From contig NZ_BQHJ01000007.1 in assembly GCF_021603645.1 (NCBI RefSeq), positions 248,001-312,000 of the forward strand: a stretch of DNA of 64,000 bases, written 5' to 3'. Both the position numbers and the translations under genes were made by a program. The stretch is from Pseudomonas pseudonitroreducens (GTDB lineage Bacteria > Pseudomonadota > Gammaproteobacteria > Pseudomonadales > Pseudomonadaceae). Shown here one piece after another: positions 1-9,900 of this stretch (positions within the stretch are counted from its first letter, which is position 1; every line of letters begins with the position of its first letter). Under the pieces are notes generated by a model. That model searched no databases. It saw only the letters and a list, made by a program, of their open reading frames with translations, and had not been told where the DNA came from.

Positions 1-527
1 CCCTGGCTGTCGCAGCGACCTTCGCTGTGCCGGGCTTTGCCTTCGCCGCCAACACCATCAACTTCAGCGGCGAGGTAACCGACCAGACCTGCTCGGCCGT
101 GGTCGACGGCAACACCGACCCGACCGTGATCCTCGACAGCGTCCCCGTCAGCGCCCTGAACGGTACCGTCGGGCAGACCACCGGCGAGACCAGCTTCACC
201 CTGCAACTGACCGGCTGCGCCGCGCCCAGCGGTGCCGACGAGCACTTCACCGCGCTGTTCCAGGCCACCAACGCCACTGCCTCGGGCAACCTGACCAACA
301 CCGCTTCCGGCGGTGCCACCGGCGTGGCCCTGCAACTGCTCGACGGCCCGGCCGGCGTCCCGGTGAACCTGGCGGGCGGCGCGGCCGTGGCCGCCGGTGA
401 CATCGTTCTCGCTGACGGTGAAACCAGCGCCAGCTACGACTACGCGGTGCAGTACATCTCCGAAGCCACCACCGTGACCCCCGGTCCGGTACTCGGCTCG
501 GTGACCTACACCCTGCGCTACGAGTGA
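1..527 (+). CDS. Cup-type fimbrial major pilin subunit, 5' end cut by window edge
   Basis: This is a secreted structural subunit of a chaperone-usher fimbria. The reading frame is already open at the left edge: it reads LAVAATFAVPGFAFA, the hydrophobic end of a signal peptide, with likely cleavage after AFA before ANTINFSGEV. The internal GTG at 27 is therefore not the true start. About 160 mature residues, an N-terminal ITF/NFSGEV donor-strand-like segment, two cysteines (in QTC and TGC) that can form the usual pilin disulfide, and a C-terminal aromatic end (LRYE) all fit pilins of the CupA1/CupD1 kind. It is followed by chaperone, usher, tip adhesin and a second chaperone. Family call is firm; assignment to one named Cup system is not. 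Confidence 0.85.
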   Translation, partial: LAVAATFAVPGFAFAANTINFSGEVTDQTCSAVVDGNTDPTVILDSVPVSALNGTVGQTTGETSFTLQLTGCAAPSGADEHFTALFQATNATASGNLTNTASGGATGVALQLLDGPAGVPVNLAGGAAVAAGDIVLADGETSASYDYAVQYISEATTVTPGPVLGSVTYTLRYE

Positions 528-533
528 TACCCC

Positions 534-556
534 GCGGCACCGCCCCCCGGTGCCGC
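534..556 (+). terminator. Intercistronic GC hairpin after the pilin gene
   Basis: A perfect 9-bp stem, GCGGCACCG (534-542) with CGGTGCCGC (548-556) and a 5-base loop, starts 7 bases after the pilin stop. No T-run follows, so it is more likely a partial terminator or an mRNA-stabilising 3' hairpin than a full stop. Such hairpins often make the pilin more abundant than the chaperone and usher. The role is inferred; the stem is read directly. Confidence 0.5.
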
Positions 557-635
557 ACTCCCGCATCAAGCCGCCCCGCTCAGGGACAACCGTCCCGTAC
601 CTGTCCCGAGCGGCCCGGCCACAAAGGTGAACCGG

Positions 636-1388
636 ATGAACGCCCTCCCACTGCGCCCGCTTCGCGCGGCGACGCTCGCGCTCGCCCTGCTGGCATCCTT
701 CACCGCCTCGCTCGCCCAGGCCAGCGTGGTGATCACCGGCACCCGCGTCATCTACCCCGGCGATGCACGGGAAAAGACCGTGCAGATGACCAACAAGGAC
801 GGCTTCCCCAACGTCATCCAGGCCTGGATCGACGTCGACGATCCCGCATCCACGCCGGATACCGCCAAGGCGCCCTTCGTGGTGAACCCTTCGGTGTCGC
901 GCATGGCGCCCGGCAGCGGCCAGACGCTGCGCATCCTCTACACCGGTTCCGGCCTGCCCCAGGACCGTGAATCGCTGTTCCACCTCAACGTGCTGCAGAT
1001 TCCGCCGCGCAATGCCGCCAAGGCCGAGCAGAACCAGATGCTGCTGATGCTGCGCAACCGCCTGAAGCTGTTCTATCGCCCGGCGGGCATCGCCGGCAGC
1101 CCGGAACAACTGCCCGAAAAGCTGCGTTTCTCCCTCGTCCGGAGCGGCAACGACTGGAGTGTGAAAGTGGAGAACCCCAGCGGCTTCCACGCCTCCTTCG
1201 GCGGCGCGACGCTCAGCGTCGGCGAGCGCCAGTGGAAGCTGCAGCCAGGCATGGTCGCGCCCATGGGGCAGGCCCAATGGCGGGCGGAAAAACCTTCGGC
1301 ACTGCCCGCCGGCACACCGCGACTGTCTGCCCTGCTGATCAACGACTACGGCGCAAGAGTGGAACTTCGCCATGATCTGTCGCGTTGA
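636..1388 (+). CDS. Periplasmic fimbrial chaperone (PapD-like, first of two)
   Basis: A 250-residue PapD-family chaperone that binds pilin subunits in the periplasm and delivers them to the usher. A signal peptide (about residues 1-29, ending AQA) is followed by the N-terminal Ig domain. The conserved Arg is in TGTRVIYPGD and the subunit-anchoring Lys in NRLKLFYRP. The F1-G1 segment is short, as in FGS chaperones. ATG 636 is preferred over an in-frame GTG at 627 because AAAGGTGA lies 5-6 bases upstream of it. The 3' end overlaps the usher start by 17 bases, so translation is probably coupled. It corresponds in position to CupA2/CupD2. Confidence 0.9.
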   Translation: MNALPLRPLRAATLALALLASFTASLAQASVVITGTRVIYPGDAREKTVQMTNKDGFPNVIQAWIDVDDPASTPDTAKAPFVVNPSVSRMAPGSGQTLRILYTGSGLPQDRESLFHLNVLQIPPRNAAKAEQNQMLLMLRNRLKLFYRPAGIAGSPEQLPEKLRFSLVRSGNDWSVKVENPSGFHASFGGATLSVGERQWKLQPGMVAPMGQAQWRAEKPSALPAGTPRLSALLINDYGARVELRHDLSR

Positions 1389-3963
1389 CCTCAGCCATGG
1401 ACCGCTGCTGCCCTTCGCCCTCGGAACCCTCGCCATGGTGGTTGCGGGCCTGGCCCAGGGTGATGCGGAGTATCGCTTCGACGACAGCCTGCTGATGGGC
1501 TCGGGCCTGGCCGGCGGCAGCCTGGAGCGCTTCAACCGCGCCGACCAGGTGGACCCCGGCAGCTACCACGTCGACCTGTACCTCAACGGCCAGTACGCCA
1601 CCCGCGCCGAAGTGGAAATGCGCCAGCGCGGCGAACGCGCCGAACCCTGCTTCAGCGAGCGCTTCCTGCGCCAGAGCCTGGGCGCGCGCCCGGACCCGCT
1701 GGCCGGCAAGGACGACCAGGGCATCTGCCACTGGCTCAGCGAGCGCCTGCCCGACTCGACCTGGAACTTCGACACCGCGCGCCTGCGCCTGGACCTCTCG
1801 GTGCCCCAGGCGCTGCTCGACATCAAGCCGCGCGGCTACGTCAGCCCGGACGAGTGGGATGCCGGCAGCACCATGGGCTTCGTCAACTACGACGCCAACC
1901 TCTACCGTTCGAGCTTCGCAGGCTCCGGCAGCGGCGGCGATTCGGACTACGGCTACCTCGGCCTGAACGGCGGCGTGAACCTCGGCCTGTGGCGTCTGCG
2001 CCACCAGTCCAACTACACCTACTCCAGCTACGCGGGGAATACCCGCAGCGACTGGAACAGCATTCGCACCTACGCCCAGCGCGCGCTGCCCGGACTGCGC
2101 AGCGAACTGACCCTGGGCGACAGCTACACCGAGGGCAATCTGTTCGGCAGCATGGGCTACCGCGGCGTGCGCGTGGCCACCGACGATCGCATGCTGCCGG
2201 ACTCGCAGCGCCAGTACGCACCGCAGGTACGCGGCACCGCGAACACCAATGCGCGGGTGGTCATCAGCCAGAATGGCCGGAAGATCCACGAGACCACCGT
2301 GGCACCCGGCCCCTTCATCATCGATGACCTCTACGGCACTGCCTACGACGGCGACCTGGACGTACAGGTGATCGAGGCCGACGGCAGCGTCTCGCGCTTC
2401 TCCGTACCCTTCTCCGCCGTGCCCGAATCCATGCGCCCCGGCCTCTCGCGCTACAGCGCCACGCTCGGCCAGGCGCGCCAGTATGGCGACGGCGACGATC
2501 TGTTCGGCGACCTGACCTACCAGCGCGGCCTCACCAACGCCCTCACCGCCAACCTCGGCGCGCGGGTTGCCGAGGATTACCTGGCGCTGCTCGGCGGCGG
2601 CGTGCTGGCCACGCCCTACGGCGCCTTCGGCATGAACACCACTTTCTCCAGCGCCACCGTGGAGAACGACCAGCGCAAGCAGGGCTGGCGCGTCGGCCTC
2701 AACTACAGCCGGACCTTCCAGCCGACCCAGACCACCCTGACCCTGGCCGGCTACCGCTACTCCACCGAAGGCTACCGCGACCTCGGCGATGCGCTTTCCG
2801 CACGCGATGCCGACAACCACGGCGACAGCTGGGACTCGAGCAGCTACAAGCAGCGCAACCAGTTCACCCTGCTGGTCAACCAGGGCCTGGGGCAGTACGG
2901 CAACCTCTACCTGTCCGGTTCCACCGCCGACTACTACGACGGCAAGAGCCGCGATACGCAGTTGCAGGTCGGCTACTCCAATACCTGGCGCCAGCTCAGC
3001 TACAACCTCGCCTACTCGCGCCAGCAGACCACCTGGTACCGCGACGTGAACGACGACTACGACCCGTCGCAGCCGCCGCAGTACAACCTGCAGCATGGCA
3101 GCAACCGCAACAACACCCTCACCCTGAGTGTTTCCATGCCGCTGGGCTCCAGCAGCCGCGCGCCGAGCCTGAGCGCCATGGCCTCACGGCGCTCCGGCGA
3201 CAGCAGCGGCAGCACCTACCAGACCGGCCTCAACGGCACCCTGGGCGAAGACCGCACCCTGAGCTATTCGCTGTCCGCCGGGCGCGACAGCGAAGGCCAG
3301 GGCACCGATTTCAACGGCAGCCTGCAGAAGCAGACCGCGGTCGCCACGCTCAACGCCGGCTATGCCGAAAGCTCCAGCTACCGCCAGGTCAACGGCGGAC
3401 TGCGCGGCGCGGCGGTGCTGCACAGCGGCGGCCTGACCCTGGGCCCGTACGTCGGCGATACCTTCGCCCTGGTGGAAGCCAAGGGCGCCAGCGGCGCCGG
3501 CGTGCGCGGCGGCCAGGGCGCGCGCGTCGACAGCAATGGCTACGCCGTGGTGCCGTCGCTTTCGCCCTACCGCTACAACCCCATCAGCCTCGACCCGCAA
3601 GGCATCGACGAGAACGCCGAGCTGGTGGAGACCGAGCGCAAGATCGCGCCCTACGCCGGCGCTGCCGTGAAGGTCGAGTTCAAGACCCTGACCGGCCACC
3701 CGCTGCTGATCCAGGCCAGGCTGCCCGATGGCCAGCCGCTGCCGCTGGGCGCCGACGTGCTCGACGGCAACGGCGTGAACATCGGCATGGTCGGCCAGGG
3801 CGGGCAGGTCTATGCCCGCGCCGAAGGCGAACAGGGCCGGCTGCGCGTGCAATGGGGCGAGCGGGCCGAAGACGGCTGCCTGCTCCCGTACGACCTGAAA
3901 GGCGCCGACCTCGACCAGGTGCTGGTGCGCCTGCAGGCAACCTGCCTACCGGAGGCTTCATGA
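1372..3963 (+). CDS. Outer-membrane fimbrial usher
   Basis: An 863-residue usher (usual family size 800-870) that forms the outer-membrane pore for pilus assembly and secretion. After a hydrophobic N-terminus comes the usher N-terminal domain (EYRFDDSLLMGSGL), a long beta-barrel rich in Tyr/Asn/Ser repeats, and the plug-domain hallmark GPFIIDDLYGTAYDGDLDV near residues 315-335. The C-terminal domains include TGHPLLIQARLPDGQPLP and a cysteine pair (GCLLPYDL...QATCL). Its stop overlaps the adhesin ATG (ATGA), so the two genes are translationally coupled. It matches CupA3/CupD3 in position. Confidence 0.95.
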   Translation: MICRVDLSHGPLLPFALGTLAMVVAGLAQGDAEYRFDDSLLMGSGLAGGSLERFNRADQVDPGSYHVDLYLNGQYATRAEVEMRQRGERAEPCFSERFLRQSLGARPDPLAGKDDQGICHWLSERLPDSTWNFDTARLRLDLSVPQALLDIKPRGYVSPDEWDAGSTMGFVNYDANLYRSSFAGSGSGGDSDYGYLGLNGGVNLGLWRLRHQSNYTYSSYAGNTRSDWNSIRTYAQRALPGLRSELTLGDSYTEGNLFGSMGYRGVRVATDDRMLPDSQRQYAPQVRGTANTNARVVISQNGRKIHETTVAPGPFIIDDLYGTAYDGDLDVQVIEADGSVSRFSVPFSAVPESMRPGLSRYSATLGQARQYGDGDDLFGDLTYQRGLTNALTANLGARVAEDYLALLGGGVLATPYGAFGMNTTFSSATVENDQRKQGWRVGLNYSRTFQPTQTTLTLAGYRYSTEGYRDLGDALSARDADNHGDSWDSSSYKQRNQFTLLVNQGLGQYGNLYLSGSTADYYDGKSRDTQLQVGYSNTWRQLSYNLAYSRQQTTWYRDVNDDYDPSQPPQYNLQHGSNRNNTLTLSVSMPLGSSSRAPSLSAMASRRSGDSSGSTYQTGLNGTLGEDRTLSYSLSAGRDSEGQGTDFNGSLQKQTAVATLNAGYAESSSYRQVNGGLRGAAVLHSGGLTLGPYVGDTFALVEAKGASGAGVRGGQGARVDSNGYAVVPSLSPYRYNPISLDPQGIDENAELVETERKIAPYAGAAVKVEFKTLTGHPLLIQARLPDGQPLPLGADVLDGNGVNIGMVGQGGQVYARAEGEQGRLRVQWGERAEDGCLLPYDLKGADLDQVLVRLQATCLPEAS

Positions 3964-5333
3964 ACCCCATCCTGCGCAGCCTGCCACTGCTCGCCCTGCT
4001 GCTTGCACCGAGCGCCTGGGCCACCTGCTACAAGGTCACCGCTGTCGGCAGCGCCACCACCACGTCCAACACCTCGATCCGTCCCGGCGAAGGCGTGGCC
4101 GGGGCCTGGCCCGGCGATGGCGCCTGCGACACCTGCAATGGCTCGCTCGGCCTGCCCAGCGTGATCAACGTCAGCGATGCCAGCTTCCAGCCCGACGGCA
4201 CCCTGATCGCCAGCGCCGTGTCACCCATCACCCAGTACGGCAACTCCGCCGGCTACGACGCCGAGCGCGTGTTCTTCCGCTGCGCACCGGGGGACGCGGT
4301 CTACGAGATGTTCTCCACCAACGCCGACGACCTCTACAGCGGCTGGTACCAGGGCGGCGACAGCGTGGGCAACTCCATCGGCCTGCAATCCGCCTACCGC
4401 ACCGCCTGGCCCAATGTGCTGCTGCGCCTCACCCACGTGGAAACCGGCCAGTACTTCACCGATGTCTGGCGCGAGCGTCAGCTCAGCGGGCTGGACATCG
4501 ACTCGCGCGGTTTCCAGCTGGTCAAGGCGAAGAACCTCAGCGCCGTGCGCGCCGAACTCTTCAGGGCGCCGCTGGAGACCACCCAGGGTTATTCGCCGAA
4601 TACGAAATCGCAGCTGTATGGCCGCACCCAGCCCGCCGGCTACATCGCCATCAAGGGGCCGGGCCTGAACTATCCCAATGTCGGCCAGACCCACTACGCC
4701 AACTACAGCGGCTGGCATTACAACTGGCCGGGCGCCATCGGCCTGTACGGTGACGTGACCCTCAAGCGCTACCCGACCTGCGCGGTCACCAATGTCACGC
4801 CGCACGTGGTGTTCCCGTCGATATCCATCGGTGAGATCAACGCCGGGGCCAACCGCGAGATGCCCTTCCAGGTCGACTTCAAATGCCAGAGCGGCGTGCT
4901 CAGCAGCACCACCCCCAGTACCAGCCAATCCGGTACCAGCGGTACCGCGCTGGGCATCAAGGTTTCCGCCGGCGCGCTGGCCGCCTCCGCCGGGCTCGGG
5001 CTGGTCAATGCCAGCGGCGGGCTGTCCTACCTCGTCTCCGACCGCTACAGCGAACCAGGCATGGCCCAGGGCGTGGGCATCCGCCTGCTGCGCAACGGCA
5101 GCGCGATGAACCTGCTGGCCAGCGAGGATTCCGCCAACGGCAGCAATGCCGAAGCGCGCGGCTGGTACCCGGTAATCGGCAACGCCTCGAACAAGACCGG
5201 CGAAGTGGGCGGCATCTCGCAGTACAGCGAGACGTTCCGCGCCCGCCTGGAAAAGCTCAGCCTCGGCAGCATGCCCACCGTCACCCCAGGCCGCGTGGAA
5301 GCCACCGCGCAGGTGGTGATCCGTGTCCAGTAA
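3960..5333 (+). CDS. Fimbrial tip adhesin, two-domain
   Basis: A 457-residue secreted protein with a signal peptide ending PSAWA and a mature start at TCYKVTAV. It is much longer than a pilin. The N-terminal ~280 residues carry Cys pairs (ACDTCNGS, FFRC) and many Trp/Tyr residues, as in a receptor-binding domain. The C-terminal ~160 residues resemble a pilin domain (TNVTPHVVFPSISIGEINAG, DFKCQSG, ending VVIRVQ) that would accept a donor strand from the next subunit. ATG 3960 overlaps the usher stop and GGAGG lies just upstream. Its position equals CupA4/CupD4. The ligand cannot be predicted from sequence. Confidence 0.85.
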   Translation: MNPILRSLPLLALLLAPSAWATCYKVTAVGSATTTSNTSIRPGEGVAGAWPGDGACDTCNGSLGLPSVINVSDASFQPDGTLIASAVSPITQYGNSAGYDAERVFFRCAPGDAVYEMFSTNADDLYSGWYQGGDSVGNSIGLQSAYRTAWPNVLLRLTHVETGQYFTDVWRERQLSGLDIDSRGFQLVKAKNLSAVRAELFRAPLETTQGYSPNTKSQLYGRTQPAGYIAIKGPGLNYPNVGQTHYANYSGWHYNWPGAIGLYGDVTLKRYPTCAVTNVTPHVVFPSISIGEINAGANREMPFQVDFKCQSGVLSSTTPSTSQSGTSGTALGIKVSAGALAASAGLGLVNASGGLSYLVSDRYSEPGMAQGVGIRLLRNGSAMNLLASEDSANGSNAEARGWYPVIGNASNKTGEVGGISQYSETFRARLEKLSLGSMPTVTPGRVEATAQVVIRVQ

Positions 5334-6042
5334 CTGGCTGTGCGCCGCCCTGCTCGGCCTGGCGCTGCTGGTCGGCGCCAATGCCCATGCCGGCGTCACC
5401 GCCGAACGCACGCGGGTGATCTTCGAGCAAGGCAAGCGCGAGGCCTCGCTGGCACTGGTGAACCAGAACAGCTACCCGGTCATCGTGCAGACCTGGATCG
5501 ACGATGGCGACCTCAACAGCGCACCGCAGACCGCCCAGGCGCCGATCATGCCGCTGCCGCCGGTGTTCCGCCTGAACCCCGGCCAGCAGCGCAGCCTGCG
5601 CCTGCTGCATACCGGGGAAAAACTCCCCGTTGACCGCGAATCGCTGTACTGGCTCAACCTCTACGAGATTCCACCGCAATCCAACGAGCCCCTGGCCGAA
5701 GGGCAGTCACGCCTGACGGTCACCCTGCGCACCCAGATGAAGGTCATCTACCGGCCGCTCGCGCTGGTGAAAGACGCGGAAGAAGCGCCGCGGCAGCTCA
5801 CCTTCCGCCGCCAGGGCGAGGTTGTGCAGGCGGACAATCCGACCCCCTATTTCATCACCCTGGCTGGAGCCGAAGTTCGCCAGGGCAATATCGGCGTGGC
5901 GCTTGCGGCCGAGCTAGTGCCGCCCTTCTCGAAACGCACACTGACGCCCAGGCAGGCATTGCCCGCCAGTGGCGGAGAGGTGCGTTACCTGTGGATCGAC
6001 GATGGCGGCAACAGCCAGCAGGGCGAGGCCGAGCTGCGCTGA
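5323..6042 (+). CDS. Periplasmic fimbrial chaperone (second)
   Basis: A 239-residue second PapD-like chaperone with a signal peptide ending NAHA. It has the conserved Arg in ERTRVIFEQGKRE and Lys in QMKVIYRPLAL. It shares the QTWIDDGDLNSAPQTA type of segment with the first chaperone (QAWIDVDDPASTPDTA), so the two are paralogues. The start is GTG 5323 with AGGTGG upstream, overlapping the adhesin stop by 11 bases. CupA and CupD also end with a second chaperone, thought to serve the tip adhesin or a subset of subunits. It is the last gene of the operon. Confidence 0.9.
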   Translation: MSSNWLCAALLGLALLVGANAHAGVTAERTRVIFEQGKREASLALVNQNSYPVIVQTWIDDGDLNSAPQTAQAPIMPLPPVFRLNPGQQRSLRLLHTGEKLPVDRESLYWLNLYEIPPQSNEPLAEGQSRLTVTLRTQMKVIYRPLALVKDAEEAPRQLTFRRQGEVVQADNPTPYFITLAGAEVRQGNIGVALAAELVPPFSKRTLTPRQALPASGGEVRYLWIDDGGNSQQGEAELR

Positions 6043-6097
6043 GAGAGGCACCCGTCCGTGCCGGCTGACGCCATCGTTGGTTTCTGCACTGAACAGT

Positions 6098-6137
6098 CCC
6101 CTCTCCCGCTTGCGGGAGAGGGCCAGGGTGAGGGGCT
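6098..6137. repeat. Dispersed CCCTCTCCC..GGGAGAGGG element
   Basis: CCCTCTCCCGCTTGCGGGAG followed by AGGGCCAGGGTGAGGGG makes a GC hairpin of a widespread intergenic repeat type in pseudomonads and relatives. It lies between the convergent fimbrial and regulatory units and may act as a bidirectional transcription barrier. A related copy is at 24944-24975. Confidence 0.55.
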
Positions 6138-6207
6138 CTTGATCTGGCAGGAGCGGAGCCTCAGGAAGAGGACAGTTGGCCTACCATGGACTTCAGCATC
6201 GGGGCAG

Positions 6208-6230
6208 TTCGCGAGCAAGCTCGCTCCTAC
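6208..6230 (-). repeat. REP element, family A (single)
   Basis: The reverse strand reads GTAGGAGCGAGCTTGCTCGC followed by GAA, the classic Pseudomonas REP palindrome. It lies just past the 3' end of the rcsB-like gene. Other copies in the window are at 31014-31084, 52122-52144 and 54478-54500. Confidence 0.85.
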
Positions 6231-6250
6231 AGGCGCATCCTGGGCCCGGC

Positions 6251-6901
6251 CTACTGAAACAGATTGGCCTTCACACAGAACGTCAGCAGCGCCTGGTCGG
6301 TATCCACGTCGAGCTTGCGCATGGCGGAAATCTTCTGCGCGCTCACGGTCTTCACGCTGCGGTTGAGCAGCAGCGCGATGTCGCGCACGCTCATCCCGGA
6401 GACGAAGTGACGCAACACCTCGTACTCCTTCACCGACAGGCTGGCGATGCGCCCCTCCACATCGTCCCCGCCGGCCAGCACGCTGGTCGAGGACTGCATG
6501 CCCGGCCCCCGGTAGATGCGATCCTGGGACAGCGCCTTGAGCGCCACCAGGATCTCGTCGAGATCGCCGTTCTTCAGGATCACCCCCGACACCCCCAGGT
6601 CGTACAGGCTGGAGAGAATCAGCGGATTGGACAACATGGTGAGGATCAGGATGCGCGTATCGGGGAAGTTGCGCAGCAGGTACTCGATCAGCTTGATGCC
6701 ATCGCCGTAAGTCTGGTCGCCCGGCATGTTGTAGTCGGTGATGACGATGGCCGGCCGCTGCTCGCGGTAAAGGGCCACCAGTTCGCTGGAGTTGTGCGCT
6801 TCGCCGATCACCTCGAAGCGATCGTCCCGTTCGATCACCTCGCGAACGCCCATCAGCACGATGGGATGGTCGTCCGCTAGTGCCACTCTGACTTTTTCCA
6901 T
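6251..6901 (-). CDS. rcsB: RcsB-like response regulator (REC + LuxR HTH)
   Basis: A 216-residue DNA-binding response regulator. The receiver domain (residues 3-125) has acidic residues in ADDHP and phospho-acceptor Asp56 in VITDYNMPG. The stretch YGDGIKLIEYLLRNFP closely echoes enterobacterial RcsB. The LuxR/FixJ helix-turn-helix (about 148-210) reads LSVKEYEVLRHFVSGMSVRDIA and NRSVKTVSAQK. ATG 6901 is chosen over an upstream in-frame start because it gives the canonical MEKVRVALADDHP start. As the last gene of the pvrS-pvrR-rcsC-rcsB set facing the Cup operon, it probably activates that operon, as RcsB does for cupD on PAPI-1. The name follows architecture and gene order. Confidence 0.85.
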   Translation of the reverse strand: MEKVRVALADDHPIVLMGVREVIERDDRFEVIGEAHNSSELVALYREQRPAIVITDYNMPGDQTYGDGIKLIEYLLRNFPDTRILILTMLSNPLILSSLYDLGVSGVILKNGDLDEILVALKALSQDRIYRGPGMQSSTSVLAGGDDVEGRIASLSVKEYEVLRHFVSGMSVRDIALLLNRSVKTVSAQKISAMRKLDVDTDQALLTFCVKANLFQ

Positions 6902-6990
6902 GAGTTTCTTGAGTCCCAACGTTTGCGATCGTCGGCCGGCCACAGGGCACGACCACTATTCCAGAGTAGCCCCGGTTACCAGACAGGCTC

Positions 6991-9900
6991 TCAGAGGCTG
7001 GCCAGGGCCGCCTCGATTCGTCCCATCAGCATCGTCACCGCCGCGGACAGTTCCGGCCCGGCAGGCTGCGCGATCAGGGCCTCTTCCACGGCACCGCAGG
7101 CATCGCTGAGCCCATGAGCCTGGACCACTGCAAGGGCGCCGCGCAGGCGGTGCACCTGCTGACGGACGGTCGCCAGGTCATTGCGCTGCAGGGCATCGGT
7201 CACGCCCTGCATGTCCTGGCGCATGGTACGCAGGAACAGGTCGCGCATCTTTTCCGAGACCTGGATGCGCTCCGGCACCGGCGTTTCACTCGTGTTCTCG
7301 CTCGCCGGCAGCTCTGCCGCGGCATGGCCGCAGACCTTGAGCAGCCCATCGTGCAGCGTGCGCAGGCTCATCGGCTTGACCAGCCAGGCGTTCATGCCCA
7401 CCGCCATGCAGCGTTCGCCCTCCTCGCGCAGGGCATTGGCGGTGACGCCGATGATCGGCAGCCAGCTGTCGTGCCGACGCAGCTCACCGACCAGCTCGTA
7501 GCCATTCATTACCGGCATGTTCACATCGGTCAACAGCGCATCGAAGGCGCCGGGCGCCCAGCGCTGCAGGGCCTCGCGGCCGTTGCTGGTAAGGGTGACG
7601 CGGCAACCCAGTTCTTCCAGCTGCTCCTTGAGCAGCGCCTGGTTGATCGGATTGTCCTCGGCCACCAACACCCGCAGGCCGAGCTTGCCCAGTCGGGCCA
7701 CCCGCGGCACCTGCCGGGCCTCACTGCCCACGCCCTGCTGTGCCAGGCGCAAGGCCTGGGCAATGCCGGACAGATGATAAAGGCTGACCTCCCAACCCTG
7801 CGCCGACGCCTGCGGCTGCGCGCTGGCATCGGTCAGTGCGCACACCCGCGGCCCGCCCCACAGCGGCTCCTCGCCAGCCTCGAGCAGGTCCAGCAGCACG
7901 GCGCCCGGCGGCGTGGACGATGGCAGTTCCTCCTGCAGCAACGCCGAACCGCCCCAGCAATCGATCCAGGCAGCCAGGTTCTGCGCCAGCTCCTTCACCG
8001 GTGCGCGCACATAGACCGGCTGCGGCAACAGCGGTGAGCCGTCGGCCAGCGGCTGGACGCGCTCCAGCACCGGCAGCGCGAGAGTGAAGGTGAAGCTGCT
8101 GCCCAGCCCGGTTTCGCTCACCACCCGCAGTTGCCCTCCCATCAACTGGCTAAGCCGCGCGCAGATCGACAGCCCCAGGCCGGTGCCGCTGACCGTGTGC
8201 TCATGCCCATGGGCCTGGTAGAAGGGCTCGAACAGGCGCTGCTGCTGGGCGTCGGACATGCCGATGCCGGTATCCGTCACCTGCCACTGCAGGGCTGTCT
8301 CGCCGGCCTCACTCACGACGACCCGCAGGCGCAACACCACCCGACCGATGTCGGTGAACTTCAGCGCGTTGCTCAGCAGGTTGGCGAGAATCTGCCGGAT
8401 GCGCGCAGCGTCGCCACGCACTAGGCCGGGAACGTTCGCATCGATACAGGCATAGAGCTGCAGCTCCTTGCCTTCGGCGACGCCGGCATATCCGGCGACC
8501 ACGTCCTCGGCCAGTTCCAGCGGATTGAATTCCAGCACCTCCAGGGCCATCTGCCCGGCCTCGATCTTGGACACATCGAGGATGTCGCTGATCAGTTGCA
8601 GCAGGGTCGAGGACGAGCGCTGGATGGTAGCGAGATAATCGCGCTGCTGGCCGGTCAGCTCGGTCAGCCCGAGCAGCTCCAGCGTGCCCAGCACGCCGTA
8701 GAGCGGCGTGCGGATTTCATGGCTCATGGTGGCCAGGAACACCGACTTCGCCTCGCTGGCGGCATCCGCCGAAAGCTTGGCGTCGGCCAGCATCTGCTGT
8801 GCCTGCTTGTGCGCGCTGATATCGTTGAAGGCGCAGAGCACCACGTTCTCGCCGCGATAGCGGGTCGGCGCGAAGCTGGCGTGCAGCGCGCGGCCTTCCA
8901 CCTCGAAGACCACCTCACCGCCCATGTCGGCGCTGCGCTCACCCAGGTCCCATTCCCGGCTGATGCGGGTAATCGCCTCGGCATCGCCCAGCCAGAGCTC
9001 GGCCAGACGGTTCTGCATCACCACCTGGTGGCTGCCGTGGCGCAGCACGCACAGCGCTACCGGCGCGGTCTGGATCACCGCGCGGCTGAACGCGTCGCTC
9101 TCGATTATCTCCAGATGCGCGCGGCGCGCCGGCCGGATCACCCGCCGCGAGTACCAGCGGATGGCGAACCAGCCGCCGGCCAGGCTACCGAGGATCAGCG
9201 CCAGCCCGCCGAGGAACTGCCACTTGGCATAGCGGAAGAAGCTGGCGTAGCTCAGGCGGTAGAGCGCGGTCCAGCCGCCTGTGAACTCGCTGCGGACCTT
9301 GAACACCAGGCCGTCGACACTGAAGTTCAGGCCCTCCTGATAGTCTTTCTCACCGCCGGAGAAATCGATCAGCACCTGGCCGTCGGGGGAGACCAGCTGC
9401 AGTTCGTCGAACACCGGGCGGTCGAGCACCTGCTCGAGATCGTTGATACGCCCCAGGTCGAGCAGCGACACCGCGACGACGCGACGATCCAGGTCGGATT
9501 CCCACCACAGCGCATCGGGCAGGTCGAGACTGACGTAGGCCAACAGCTCACGAGTCGTACCACCTGTGTAGGCCTGCGCCTGAGCCCAGTGCACCTGCGT
9601 GTCGCTGCGCTTGGGCGCGCGCTCTTCCAGTGCTTCATGCACCCGTTCGATTACCCGCAGGTAATTGCCCCGTGTCAGTGGCCGCTGCCCACGGAAGTTG
9701 CCGATCGACGGCACCGCCAGGCTGGTGGAACCGTGCAGGTCGACGACCAGTACCTGCGGCGAAGGAAAGGACGAGGTGCTCCAGTAACTACTGTAGAAAT
9801 TCGTCAGCATCACGCCAAACGAGAAGGTGCCAGGCCGCTCCTGCGGAGTGGGGCGCATCAGTTGAGCCAGGGTGAAGGACATGGCGAAGGAGAACTCCCG

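Noticed and set aside
1339-3096. Long antisense open frame (585 codons) opposite the usher
   Set aside because: Val/Ala/Gly-rich translation with no domain or start signal; it is the expected high-GC shadow of a strongly supported usher gene. The same applies to long frames opposite recB, recC, tadG and the chemoreceptors.
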